Shown one piece after another: positions 34,061 through 42,164 of a stretch of DNA of 64,000 bases (its first letter is position 1; every line of letters starts with the position of its first letter). Origin of the DNA: Sedimentisphaera salicampi (GTDB taxonomy: Bacteria > Planctomycetota > Phycisphaerae > Sedimentisphaerales > Sedimentisphaeraceae). The DNA lies in contig NZ_CP021023.1 in assembly GCF_002117005.1 (NCBI RefSeq), positions 558,001 through 622,000 on the forward strand, read 5' to 3'. The position numbers and the translations under genes were made by a program. The notes below the pieces were generated by a model, which was given only the letters and a program-made list of their open reading frames with translations, did no database searches and was not told the DNA's origin.

Positions 34061-35191
34061 TTGGGAAAAATTTTTGAAGTAAAATCGAGAGACGAATCTT
34101 CTAATGCCAGAACAGCCGTTCTTAAAACTAACCACGGAGCGATACAAACGCCTGTATTTATGCCGGTGGGAACTAGGGGCAGCGTTAAAGGGCTCACCCC
34201 TGATCAGATTACCGAAACTGGCTCTCAGATTATCCTGGCCAATACGTACCATATGATGCTCCGCCCGGGAGCGGATATTGTTGCTGAACTCGGCGGCCTT
34301 CATAAGCTCATGGCATGGGATAAACCCATCCTCACCGACAGTGGGGGATATCAAGTATTTTCCCTGAATACCCTCAACAAGATAAACGATAACGGGGTTG
34401 AGTTTGCAAGTCATATAGACGGGAAAAAATATATGCTTGGGCCGAAGGATTCAATCGGAATTCAAAACAAGCTTGGCGCTGATATTATAATGGCCTTTGA
34501 TGAATGCACTCCCTTCCCCTGCCCTGAGGACAGACTGAAGACAGCAGTAGAAAAAAGCATAAGGTGGGCAGAGCAAAGCCTCAATGCTCACGACAGAGAA
34601 GAACAGCTGCTTTTTGGGATAGTACAGGGCGGGATTGATCTCGACCTTCGCAGCCGATGCGCAGAGGAGCTTGTATCCATGGATTTCCCCGGCTATGCGA
34701 TAGGAGGGCTGAGCGTCGGGGAAGGACATAAGAATATGATCCGCGCAGTTAACCACACTGCGCCCCTGCTCCCGGAAAACAAACCCCGCTACCTTATGGG
34801 CGTTGGTATGCCGCCGGATGTAATCGCAGCAGTGAAAGCGGGCGTGGATATGTTCGACTGCGTCCTGCCCACTCGAAACGGCAGAAACGCATTTGCTTTC
34901 ACGCAATCGGGAGCTGTACGACTAAGAAACTCTATACACACTAAAGATAAATCACCAATAGAAGAGGGCTGCGACTGCTATGCTTGCAGAAATTTCTCAA
35001 GAGCAGCAATCAGGCACTTCTTTAACGTTGGCGAAATGCTCGGACCGACGCTTGTGTCAATCCACAACATTCGCTTCTTCCAGAGACTTATCCATTCTAT
35101 AAGAGAGAAAATAGAAGAGGGGAACTTCTCGAGCTGGGCGGATGAACAGATAGAGAATTATCAGAAATGCGGCCTGTGCCGTGATTTTTAA
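34061..35191 (+). CDS. tgt: tRNA-guanine (queuine) transglycosylase
   Basis: This enzyme exchanges guanine-34 of GUN-anticodon tRNAs for preQ1 on the way to queuosine. Seen are Q-T-P-V-F-M-P-V-G-T-R-G-S-V-K, L-T-D-S-G-G-Y-Q-V-F-S-L with the catalytic-pocket Asp, F-D-E-C-T-P-F-P, G-I-V-Q-G-G, and the zinc cysteines in C-D-C-Y-A-C. I set the start at TTG 34061 (376 residues) because AAAGGA ends nine bases before it; an upstream TTG at 34043 lies inside the preceding gene and overlaps that ribosome-binding site. No other queuosine genes lie nearby. Confidence 0.96.
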   Translation: MGKIFEVKSRDESSNARTAVLKTNHGAIQTPVFMPVGTRGSVKGLTPDQITETGSQIILANTYHMMLRPGADIVAELGGLHKLMAWDKPILTDSGGYQVFSLNTLNKINDNGVEFASHIDGKKYMLGPKDSIGIQNKLGADIIMAFDECTPFPCPEDRLKTAVEKSIRWAEQSLNAHDREEQLLFGIVQGGIDLDLRSRCAEELVSMDFPGYAIGGLSVGEGHKNMIRAVNHTAPLLPENKPRYLMGVGMPPDVIAAVKAGVDMFDCVLPTRNGRNAFAFTQSGAVRLRNSIHTKDKSPIEEGCDCYACRNFSRAAIRHFFNVGEMLGPTLVSIHNIRFFQRLIHSIREKIEEGNFSSWADEQIENYQKCGLCRDF

Positions 35192-35281
35192 AAGCGAGAG
35201 ATCTTCGGAAAACTTGAATAAAAGTGAGCCGGAGATATAATCCTTTTTTTGGATAAGCATTTATAAACTACAGGATAAAAA

Positions 35282-36064
35282 ATGAGTAAGATTAAAGGCT
35301 TAGTTCTGCGTGCAGCAGGGATTAACTGCGATGTAGAAACACAATACGCTCTTGAGCTTGCAGGCTTTGAGGCCGAGAGAGTACATATAAACGAGCTGCT
35401 GAAAAATAAATCGATACTGGAGGAAAATCAGATTCTCGTTTTTCCTGGCGGCTTCAGCTATGGAGACGACGTAGCTGCGGGCAGAATTTTGGCGAACCAG
35501 ATTGAGCATCATCTGTTCGAAAAGGTTGAAGAATTTGTGGGAGCAGGCAAGCTGGTACTCGGAATCTGCAACGGATTTCAGGTGCTCGTAAAATCCGGCC
35601 TTCTTCCCGCCTCGCCTCAGATTGGCTGCCGCAGCGTAAGCATTACACACAACGATATCCCCCAATTTTACGATAACTGGGTCTATCTTCAGCCCGGCAC
35701 AGAAAAGTGCGTTTTTATAAATCCCGAACAGCGGATTTATCTGCCCATGGCACACGGTGAGGGGAAAGTGGTAACCAAAGACGCAAGAACGCTCAGCACT
35801 TTGCAGAAAGACGGGCATATTGCATTCAGATACGTGGATAAAGACGGCAAAACAGGCGATTACCCGATCAATCCCAACGGAGCAGTAGATTCTATCGCAG
35901 GCCTAACCGATTCCACAGGGCGAGTGCTCGGGCTTATGCCGCATCCGGAAAGGTTTATAAGACGCATACAGCACCCGCAATGGACAAGGCTTCCTGAAGA
36001 TATTGAAGCAGACGGAATGACAATTTTCAAAAATGCTGCTGAATATGTGCAGAATAATTTATAG
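35282..36064 (+). CDS. purQ: Phosphoribosylformylglycinamidine synthase, glutaminase subunit
   Basis: This class I glutamine amidotransferase supplies ammonia to PurL in the fourth step of purine synthesis. The 260-residue protein shows the nucleophile region L-G-I-C-N-G-F-Q, the oxyanion-side F-P-G-G-F-S-Y-G-D-D, and the catalytic His and Glu in M-P-H-P-E-R. AGGA precedes the ATG. purL and purS are not adjacent, so the complex is encoded at separate loci. The length is slightly above the short PurQ type of about 230 residues. Confidence 0.95.
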   Translation: MSKIKGLVLRAAGINCDVETQYALELAGFEAERVHINELLKNKSILEENQILVFPGGFSYGDDVAAGRILANQIEHHLFEKVEEFVGAGKLVLGICNGFQVLVKSGLLPASPQIGCRSVSITHNDIPQFYDNWVYLQPGTEKCVFINPEQRIYLPMAHGEGKVVTKDARTLSTLQKDGHIAFRYVDKDGKTGDYPINPNGAVDSIAGLTDSTGRVLGLMPHPERFIRRIQHPQWTRLPEDIEADGMTIFKNAAEYVQNNL

Positions 36065-36184
36065 AAATGGACTCAGCCGCATAATAATTAGCAGTGAGAT
36101 TTATGAGAACGGCCAAGGAAAATGTGAGAATAGTATAATGCTTGAAAATTATACCGAGGTTGTTAAATGTTAGAAAGGAGACTT

Positions 36185-37522
36185 ATGAGTAAGCTTTTTG
36201 TACTGCTGGTGGTGTTTGCTGCAGCGTGCGGGTTGTATGGTGATAATCATAACACTCATAAGGAAGAACGTGAATTAAAAATTGAGACTGTCGGGGATTT
36301 CAAAACCACCAAACCGGACATCTCAATTGCCAACCTCAAAAGCCTTCTAAAACCTCTTAGAAAAGCACAGATAGAAAAAGAAGCTGAAGGGTGGATGAAT
36401 ATTCTTCAGAATAACATAAAGCAGATTTCAACTTCAGAAATTGCTGATGCCCCGCCCGAAGAGCTCTCTAAACTTCACGAGCAGAGAACAAACATAATCG
36501 ACCGTCTCTCAACAGTCTTACAAGAGCTGAAGCAAAAAGGCGGAGAAGCTGAAGAATACGAAAAATACATTTCTGCCGTTTCCAAGGCCAATGTGGATGT
36601 ATCAGATGTAAACGGAACATCCAAAATGCTGATGAGCTGGCTCAAATCACCAAACGGGGGAATTCGCTGGGGAATTCGAATAGGCTCGTTTATTGCTGTG
36701 CTGATCGCCTTTTACATCCTAGCCGCCTTTCTCGGGGGTATAGTAAGACGTGCTGCACAGATGAACAAAAAGGCTTCTGAACTGCTGCGAAATTTCTTTG
36801 TAAATATGGTAAAGAAAATTGTAGTGGTAATTGGATGGGTAGTTGCTCTTTCAACGCTGGGCTTAAACGTTGCTCCGCTTATCGCAGGGATCGGGGCTGT
36901 CGGTTTTATTGTTGGATTTGCCCTGCAGGGGACTTTGAACAATTTTGCCGCGGGGATAATGATACTACTCCACCGCCCTTACGATATCGGAGACGTTGTG
37001 AATACTGCAGGAGTTTCCGGAGTGGTAGAATCAATGAGCCTCAATACAACAACAATAAAGAGCTTCGACAATCAGATAGTCGTTGTGCCGAACGGTTCAA
37101 TCTGGGGTGATGTTATCACAAATGTTACCGGCAGCGATATAAGGCGTGTGGATATGGTTTTTGGAATCTCATACGATTCAGACATCTCTAAAGCGCAGGA
37201 AATACTGCTGAGCCTTGTAAAATCGCACAGCCTCGTTCTTGACACCCCTGAACCGAATATTCAGGTTCATGAACTCGCTGACTCTTCAGTTAATCTTATC
37301 TGCAGACCTTGGGTGAAAACAGGCGATTACTGGACGGTTTACTGGAACCTTATGCGTACGGTGAAAGAAGAGTTTGATAAGGCGGGTATCAGCATCCCGT
37401 TCCCTCAAACAGATGTGCATCTATACAGCGAACTGAAAAAGAATAAAAATGAATCATCTCGGCCAAATGCTCAAATGCAGGGTAAAAGAGAAAACTCTAC
37501 AGATATGGACGAAGAGCAGTAG
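36185..37522 (+). CDS. MscS-family mechanosensitive channel
   Basis: The 445-residue channel releases solutes during osmotic downshock. A signal peptide (M-S-K-L-F-V-L-L-V-V-F-A-A-A-C-G) and a helical periplasmic region of about 140 residues come first. Membrane helices follow, and then the pore helix and MscS core G-A-V-G-F-I-V-G-F-A-L-Q-G-T-L-N-N-F-A-A-G-I and H-R-P-Y-D-I-G-D-V-V. I start at 36185 because AAGGAG stands four bases before that ATG; an ATG 18 bp upstream has no such site. The tail is polar and rich in Asn, Glu and Lys. It is followed 44 bp later by the DUF481 gene. Confidence 0.93.
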   Translation: MSKLFVLLVVFAAACGLYGDNHNTHKEERELKIETVGDFKTTKPDISIANLKSLLKPLRKAQIEKEAEGWMNILQNNIKQISTSEIADAPPEELSKLHEQRTNIIDRLSTVLQELKQKGGEAEEYEKYISAVSKANVDVSDVNGTSKMLMSWLKSPNGGIRWGIRIGSFIAVLIAFYILAAFLGGIVRRAAQMNKKASELLRNFFVNMVKKIVVVIGWVVALSTLGLNVAPLIAGIGAVGFIVGFALQGTLNNFAAGIMILLHRPYDIGDVVNTAGVSGVVESMSLNTTTIKSFDNQIVVVPNGSIWGDVITNVTGSDIRRVDMVFGISYDSDISKAQEILLSLVKSHSLVLDTPEPNIQVHELADSSVNLICRPWVKTGDYWTVYWNLMRTVKEEFDKAGISIPFPQTDVHLYSELKKNKNESSRPNAQMQGKRENSTDMDEEQ

Positions 37523-37566
37523 GCTCATTCAAGAATTACTAATTTAAAAGTAATAAGGGGAAATTT

Positions 37567-38592
37567 ATGAAAAAATTGCTAACTATCGCGGCCTTGGCTC
37601 TGTTTGCAGCATCAGTGAATGCAGATGTAGTGTATTTAACCAACGGTGATAAGATCAGCGGAAAAGTGCAAACTGTTGGCGGCGGAAAAATGAAAATTGC
37701 CTCAGAACTTGCAGGGGATATCGAAATTGCTCTGGAAAATGTTTCCTCATTTGAAACAAAAGAGCCTGTAGATATGCATTTGAAAGACGGAAGCACTCTC
37801 AATCAGCCTGTAGAAAAGGGCTCGGAAGGCTGCATTCAAACCAAAGAGACAGAACTTCTGAAGCCGCAAAAACTCAAGATTGACTCGATATCTTCCGTTA
37901 ATCCGCCTGCTCCTGAGAAACCAAGATGGAAGGGAAGCATTTCAGGCGGTGTTTCTGTAAGCAGGGGCAACACAGACAAAACTGACTACAATCTAAGCGC
38001 TTATATGCAGAAACGCACAGAGCAGGACAGAATCACCCTTTCAGCGGACTACGCACAGAGCGAACAGACCAATGATGATACCGGCGAGGAAAGAACTACT
38101 GAGGAATGGTGGAAGACACGTGCCAAATTCGACTACTTCTTGAGTAAGAAGCTTTATGCATTTATAGACGGACGCTACGAAACCGACAAAATCGCAGACC
38201 TGGACCGGAGAGTTCTAATAGGCGGCGGTCTTGGTTATCAGTGGATAGAGTCCGCTGCAATGAATTTCTCCACAGATCTTGGTGTTGCCTCGAGATACGA
38301 AAAATACGACAATGAGCCCGACAGCAGCACAGAGCTTTCAGGTCAGGCAAGCTATCACTTCGACAAACAGATGATGGATAATCTTATGTTTATCCACGAG
38401 CTTACCTTTTACCCAAGCTTCGAAAGCCTGAGCGATGAATATTATGTATCAACATTCGCAGAGCTGAAATATCAGATGACAGATGCAATATTTGCGAGCT
38501 TCAAATCTATTCTTGATTATGATAAATCTCCAGCAGCAGGCACTGAAAGCACAGACAAAAAGTATATGTTCAGCATAGGTGTAGATTTTTAG
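37567..38592 (+). CDS. DUF481 outer-membrane barrel protein with N-terminal beta domain
   Basis: The 341-residue product has a signal peptide (residues 1-19, ending S-V-N-A). An N-terminal domain to about residue 115 opens D-V-V-Y-L-T-N-G-D-K-I-S-G-K-V and resembles a small SH3/Sm-like barrel. A C-terminal region of alternating strands (W-K-G-S-I-S-G-G-V-S-V-S-R-G-N-T-D, then many aromatic-ended strands) matches DUF481. It ends with phenylalanine (S-I-G-V-D-F), as outer-membrane barrels usually do. AGGGG precedes the ATG. Function is unknown, but it indicates a diderm envelope. Confidence 0.85.
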   Translation: MKKLLTIAALALFAASVNADVVYLTNGDKISGKVQTVGGGKMKIASELAGDIEIALENVSSFETKEPVDMHLKDGSTLNQPVEKGSEGCIQTKETELLKPQKLKIDSISSVNPPAPEKPRWKGSISGGVSVSRGNTDKTDYNLSAYMQKRTEQDRITLSADYAQSEQTNDDTGEERTTEEWWKTRAKFDYFLSKKLYAFIDGRYETDKIADLDRRVLIGGGLGYQWIESAAMNFSTDLGVASRYEKYDNEPDSSTELSGQASYHFDKQMMDNLMFIHELTFYPSFESLSDEYYVSTFAELKYQMTDAIFASFKSILDYDKSPAAGTESTDKKYMFSIGVDF

Positions 38593-38650
38593 ATTAGAAC
38601 AAGTTTTTTGTGAAAAACTCTTTAGTTAAAGTCAAAGAGAGGTTTTAAAT

Positions 38651-39598
38651 ATGACAGAGTCAGGAGAGCCCGATAAAAGGACTGTAGTTACTGCCTGCGA
38701 TGAAGGTTATCTGTGGGGCGCATTTTTGCTCACAGCATCATTGCGAAGGTTCAATGTTGACTGCGATATAAATATAAGAGGCTTTGACCTTCCCAGCATA
38801 TCAGCCTCTCTTCTTGAGCAGTTCAAAAGGGTGAGAGTAATTCAGGGCAACGAAGATATGGCCTTCAACGGGAAGATAGCAGCATTAAAAACAGCGAGTG
38901 AGGGCTCTGTAACATGGATGGATGCAGACTGCATGGTTAACGGAGATGTTACCGGCTATCTTAACGTGCCTGAAGACGGGATTAGGATACGCTTTAGAAG
39001 CAAAGAAGAAAATATCCACCGCTTCCAAGGCGACTACCAGCCCGGCGAAAACCACGGGACTGTGCCAAAGATTTACACAGACAACTGGCGTAAAGATGTG
39101 GGCGAGCTTGATCTGCGCCGCACTGAATCAGTTGCTTCAAACTGCGCTTTTACAATTCACGCCTCCAGTATGGGTTTTGTGGATAAGTGGAATAAATTTA
39201 TGGAACAGATTAGGGAAAGCGGCAGCCAGTCTCCAGCATATTCGCTTGGTATGAGCGGAAAAAGAATGAGCGATGAGCTTGCCCTGAACGCCCTTCTGGC
39301 CTTTGCTGAAGATGCCCCGGAAATCCATCCGCACCTTCTCTCACACGACCCGGAAGCTCTTGTAGTACATTTCTACGAACGAAAAAAACCATGGACTATA
39401 TGGACAAACTCACAGATAAGGCATTATTCACTTGTTATTGAAACTCTTGAATGGGTAAAGCAGCAGGGTCTTGAGCTGCCTGAAAATCTGCCTTGGACTT
39501 TCCGCAAATCGCTTAAACCTGCAGCCTACGGCTCAGCTCATCTTTTCAAGGCGTACACTGAGTTCAAGCAGGTTGTCAAAAAAATAATAGGTAAGTAA
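38651..39598 (+). CDS. Putative GT-A-fold glycosyltransferase-like protein
   Basis: The 315-residue protein starts V-V-T-A-C-D-E-G-Y-L-W-G-A-F-L-L-T-A-S-L-R-R-F, a layout like family 8-type sugar transferases (nucleotide-sugar site near the N-terminus). It carries W-M-D-A-D-C-M-V, a D-x-D metal motif, near residue 98. A Lys (F-N-G-K-I-A-A-L-K) in the conserved position precedes it. No membrane helix is seen, and the C-terminal helix is basic. GAGAGG precedes the ATG. The exact family and substrate are not recognised. It ends at a shared terminator facing tkt. Confidence 0.6.
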   Translation: MTESGEPDKRTVVTACDEGYLWGAFLLTASLRRFNVDCDINIRGFDLPSISASLLEQFKRVRVIQGNEDMAFNGKIAALKTASEGSVTWMDADCMVNGDVTGYLNVPEDGIRIRFRSKEENIHRFQGDYQPGENHGTVPKIYTDNWRKDVGELDLRRTESVASNCAFTIHASSMGFVDKWNKFMEQIRESGSQSPAYSLGMSGKRMSDELALNALLAFAEDAPEIHPHLLSHDPEALVVHFYERKKPWTIWTNSQIRHYSLVIETLEWVKQQGLELPENLPWTFRKSLKPAAYGSAHLFKAYTEFKQVVKKIIGK

Positions 39599-39634
39599 AA
39601 AAGCCCGAGGCAGCTAATTGCTTTCCCGGGCTTT
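39597..39634. terminator. Bidirectional terminator between the glycosyltransferase-like gene and tkt
   Basis: AAAGCCCG (39600-39607) pairs with CGGGCTTT (39627-39634). The left side is preceded by A residues, giving six T on the minus strand after the hairpin, and a shorter T-rich tail follows on the plus strand. It serves the two convergent genes. Confidence 0.85.
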
Positions 39635-39654
39635 ATTCATTTGCTTTAATTGAG

Positions 39655-41646
39655 CTATAAATTGCTCTTCACGGCTTCAACCGCCGCTTGAGAAGTGATG
39701 CCGAAATGCTCAAAGCACTGATTGCACGGTGCGCTTGTTCCGAAGCCTTTCATACCGATGAAGATTCCGTCTTCACCGATATATTTGCGCCAGCCCATCT
39801 CAACGCCCGCCTCCATTGCGATTCTTACCTTAATCTCAGGGCTCAGCACGGAACGTTTATATTCTTCATCCTGCTGCTCAAATATCTCCCAGCTCGGCAT
39901 ACTGACAACCCTAATTTCAATACTTTCTGCAGCGAGTTTATCGACAGCATCAAGGGCTTTCTCCACCTCCGAGCCGCTTGCAAAAATTATCGCCTTTGGG
40001 TTTTCAGGACAGTTCAGAGTGTAAGCCCCTTTCATCGCCCCTTGCGCAGGAGCGTATTTTATTCTGTCCAAGGTTGTGAGCTTCTGTCTTGTTAAAAACA
40101 TAGCCACAGGGCCGTCATTGTGAGTAAGAGCATATTTCCATGCCATAGCAGTTTCGTTTGCATCTGCCGGACGAATGCAGGTAAGCCCTGGCATTGCCCT
40201 CAGAGCCGACAGCTGTTCGACGGGCTGATGTGTCGGGCCGTCTTCGCCAACGCCTATGCTGTCGTGCGTGAATACGTAGATTGAAGGATAGCCGCTTATT
40301 GCTGCCACCCTCAATGAACCCCGCATATAATCGCTGAAAACGAGGAACGTTCCTCCGTAGCACCGGAGCGGCTTTGTAAGAGAGATGCCGTTGAGGATTG
40401 CCCCCATTGCATGCTCGCGAACGCCGTAGCGAATATACCTTCCGTTAGGAGCATCTTTTTGAAAACTCACCATATCAGGGAAATCTGTGTTGTTTGAAGG
40501 GGTAAGGTCCGCGGATCCTCCAAGTACCAGCGGCATCTTCGGCATAAATCCGGCAATAGCCTTACCCGAAGCTTTCCTCGAAGCAAGAGCCTTCCCTGCT
40601 TCAAATTCAGGGAGCACATCATCAATATTAACAGGAAGATTGCCCTTCATTGCCTGCTCATATTCCTCAGCAAGCTCCGGGTATTTTTCTTTGTAGCTGC
40701 GGAAGAGCTCGTTCCAGTTTTTCTCGAGCTTTTCGCCCTTCTCAATGCAGCCGTGCATATATTCTTTAACTTCTTCAGGCACATGGAAATGTTTATCAGG
40801 ATCCCAGCCGTGATTGGATTTCATCTGGGTTATCTCATCATGACCCAGCGGAGCGCCGTGTGATTTGCTTGTGCCTTCAAGGGTTGGAGCCCCGAACCCG
40901 ATTTTCGTCTGAAGCTTTATCATGCTCGGCTTTCCTTTGCATTTTTTCGCATTCTCCAGAGCTTGGCTTATCTTATCTAAATCGCCGCCGTCACCGGTAA
41001 CTTCCTGAACATCCCAGCCGTAGGCACGGAATCTCTCTGCCACATCCTCAGTGAAAGAAAGGCCTGTATCTCCATCAATAGTGATGCTGTTGTCGTCATA
41101 AATCAGCACGAGATTATCAAGCCCGAGATGGCCGGCAAGCGAGCAAGCCTCGCTGGAAATGCCTTCCTGCATGCAGCCGTCTCCTGAAACGACGTATATA
41201 TTATAATCGAATAGATTGAAGCCTTCTTTATTGTATCTTGATGCGAGATACTTTTGGGCGATTGCCATTCCAACCCCGTTGGAAAGACCCTGTCCGAGAG
41301 GACCTGTCGTAGCTTCTACGCCGGCAGTTTTCCCATATTCCGGATGGCCCGGGGTAAGGCTGCCCAGCTGGCGAAATCTCTTGAGATCTTCAAGAGGCAG
41401 GTCGTAGCCAGTTAGATGAAGAAGCGAATAAAGCAGCATAGAGCCGTGCCCGGCAGAAAGTATGAATCTGTCTCTGTTTGGCCACTGCGGATTTTGGGGG
41501 CTGTGGTTCATATGCTCAGTCCAGAGCTTTACTCCCAGAGCTGCCATTCCCATCGCCATGCCGGGATGACCGGACTTGGCCGCCTGAACGCCTTCTGCGC
41601 TTAAAAATCTTACAGTTTCAACGCACTTATTTTCAATTTTTCCCAT
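39655..41646 (-). CDS. tkt: Transketolase
   Basis: This thiamine-diphosphate enzyme moves two-carbon units between sugar phosphates in the pentose phosphate pathway. In 663 residues it shows K-S-G-H-P-G-M-A-M-G, the cofactor motif G-D-G-C-M-Q-E-G with the following N-S segment, G-H-G-S-M-L-L-Y, H-D-S-I-G-V-G-E-D-G-P-T-H-Q-P-V-E-Q-L with the active-site His, and a C-terminal domain to G-F-G-T-S-A-P. AGGA precedes the ATG. It is a stand-alone gene. Full length with no unusual features. Confidence 0.97.
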   Translation of the reverse strand: MGKIENKCVETVRFLSAEGVQAAKSGHPGMAMGMAALGVKLWTEHMNHSPQNPQWPNRDRFILSAGHGSMLLYSLLHLTGYDLPLEDLKRFRQLGSLTPGHPEYGKTAGVEATTGPLGQGLSNGVGMAIAQKYLASRYNKEGFNLFDYNIYVVSGDGCMQEGISSEACSLAGHLGLDNLVLIYDDNSITIDGDTGLSFTEDVAERFRAYGWDVQEVTGDGGDLDKISQALENAKKCKGKPSMIKLQTKIGFGAPTLEGTSKSHGAPLGHDEITQMKSNHGWDPDKHFHVPEEVKEYMHGCIEKGEKLEKNWNELFRSYKEKYPELAEEYEQAMKGNLPVNIDDVLPEFEAGKALASRKASGKAIAGFMPKMPLVLGGSADLTPSNNTDFPDMVSFQKDAPNGRYIRYGVREHAMGAILNGISLTKPLRCYGGTFLVFSDYMRGSLRVAAISGYPSIYVFTHDSIGVGEDGPTHQPVEQLSALRAMPGLTCIRPADANETAMAWKYALTHNDGPVAMFLTRQKLTTLDRIKYAPAQGAMKGAYTLNCPENPKAIIFASGSEVEKALDAVDKLAAESIEIRVVSMPSWEIFEQQDEEYKRSVLSPEIKVRIAMEAGVEMGWRKYIGEDGIFIGMKGFGTSAPCNQCFEHFGITSQAAVEAVKSNL

Positions 41647-41897
41647 AAATTAATCCTGTACTTACAATAGTAATCTCTAATTTCTAACCGATGCTCAAAG
41701 GATATTTATACACAAAATAAATGCAAGAAAATACATCTCACAAATCCTCTGAAAACAAAATATTAAAAGTTCTGACAAATTTACCAAATCATTACAGTTT
41801 CCATATCTATGGGATAGCTGCAATGCTTAAGAAAAATATTTTACATAACATAGCTAAACGCACAGATAAAAAAAACAAAAAATTGAAGAAAAAACTC
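41647..41897. other. AT-rich spacer upstream of tRNA-Gly with a possible IS-end relic
   Basis: No credible gene is present; a 64-codon Lys/Asn-rich frame at 41721-41915 has no ribosome-binding site. At 41806-41820 the sequence TCTATGGGATAGCTG matches 14 of 15 bases of the right end of the insertion sequence at 9902-9916. A matching left end was not found nearby, so this may be a decayed remnant or chance. Confidence 0.4.
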
Positions 41898-41925
41898 TTG
41901 CATTCCAAAAGTTGAAATATAGAAT
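41898..41925 (+). promoter_or_regulatory. Candidate promoter for tRNA-Gly
   Basis: TTGCAT (41898-41903) and TAGAAT (41920-41925) are 16 bases apart. The predicted start is about 28 bases before the mature tRNA. Confidence 0.4.
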
Positions 41926-41959
41926 TCTCTTTCTCTCAGGCAGCAGAAAGCTCCTGAAT

Positions 41960-42031
41960 GCGGGTGTAGCTCAGTGGTAGAGCGTCACGTTGCCAACGTG
42001 AATGTCGTGAGTTCGAATCTCATCACCCGCT
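41960..42031 (+). tRNA. tRNA-Gly (anticodon GCC)
   Basis: The 72-base cloverleaf has acceptor stem GCGGGTG/CACCCGC, D arm GCTC-AGTGGTA-GAGC, anticodon stem TCACG/CGTGA around loop TTGCCAA with GCC at the anticodon, five-base variable region, T arm GTGAG-TTCGAAT-CTCAT, and discriminator T. CCA is not encoded. Confidence 0.97.
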
Positions 42032-42062
42032 TTTAGATTAAAATAATCTCGACGAGTTATCG

Positions 42063-42077
42063 GGCAAAGCGTTTGCC
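42063..42077 (+). other. Short hairpin between tRNA-Gly and the tig leader terminator
   Basis: GGCAAA (42063-42068) pairs with TTTGCC (42072-42077) around GCG. Together with the terminator 38 bp further it forms an orderly structured segment of about 110 bases after the tRNA. It could be a tRNA trailer, a small RNA or an attenuator. Confidence 0.5.
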
Positions 42078-42114
42078 TGGCGCTGGTCGGCGGGATGTTC
42101 AGATAGGTTAAACC

Positions 42115-42146
42115 AAGACTGCGGACGTCTCCGCAGTCTTTTTTTT
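42115..42146 (+). terminator. Strong terminator between tRNA-Gly and trigger factor
   Basis: AAGACTGCGGA (42115-42125) pairs perfectly with TCCGCAGTCTT (42130-42140) around a 4-base loop, followed by an eight-T run. It ends the tRNA transcript only 19 bp before the tig ATG. If tig is read from the tRNA promoter, this stem would act as an attenuator. Confidence 0.9.
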
Positions 42147-42164
42147 ATTGAAGGGAAAATTGAA

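Noticed and set aside
36134-36139. TATAAT before the MscS gene as a promoter
   Set aside because: No reasonable -35 element is found 15-18 bases upstream.
41721-41915. 64-codon Lys/Asn-rich open frame upstream of tRNA-Gly
   Set aside because: There is no ribosome-binding site, the composition simply follows AT-rich DNA, and the candidate tRNA promoter lies at its end.
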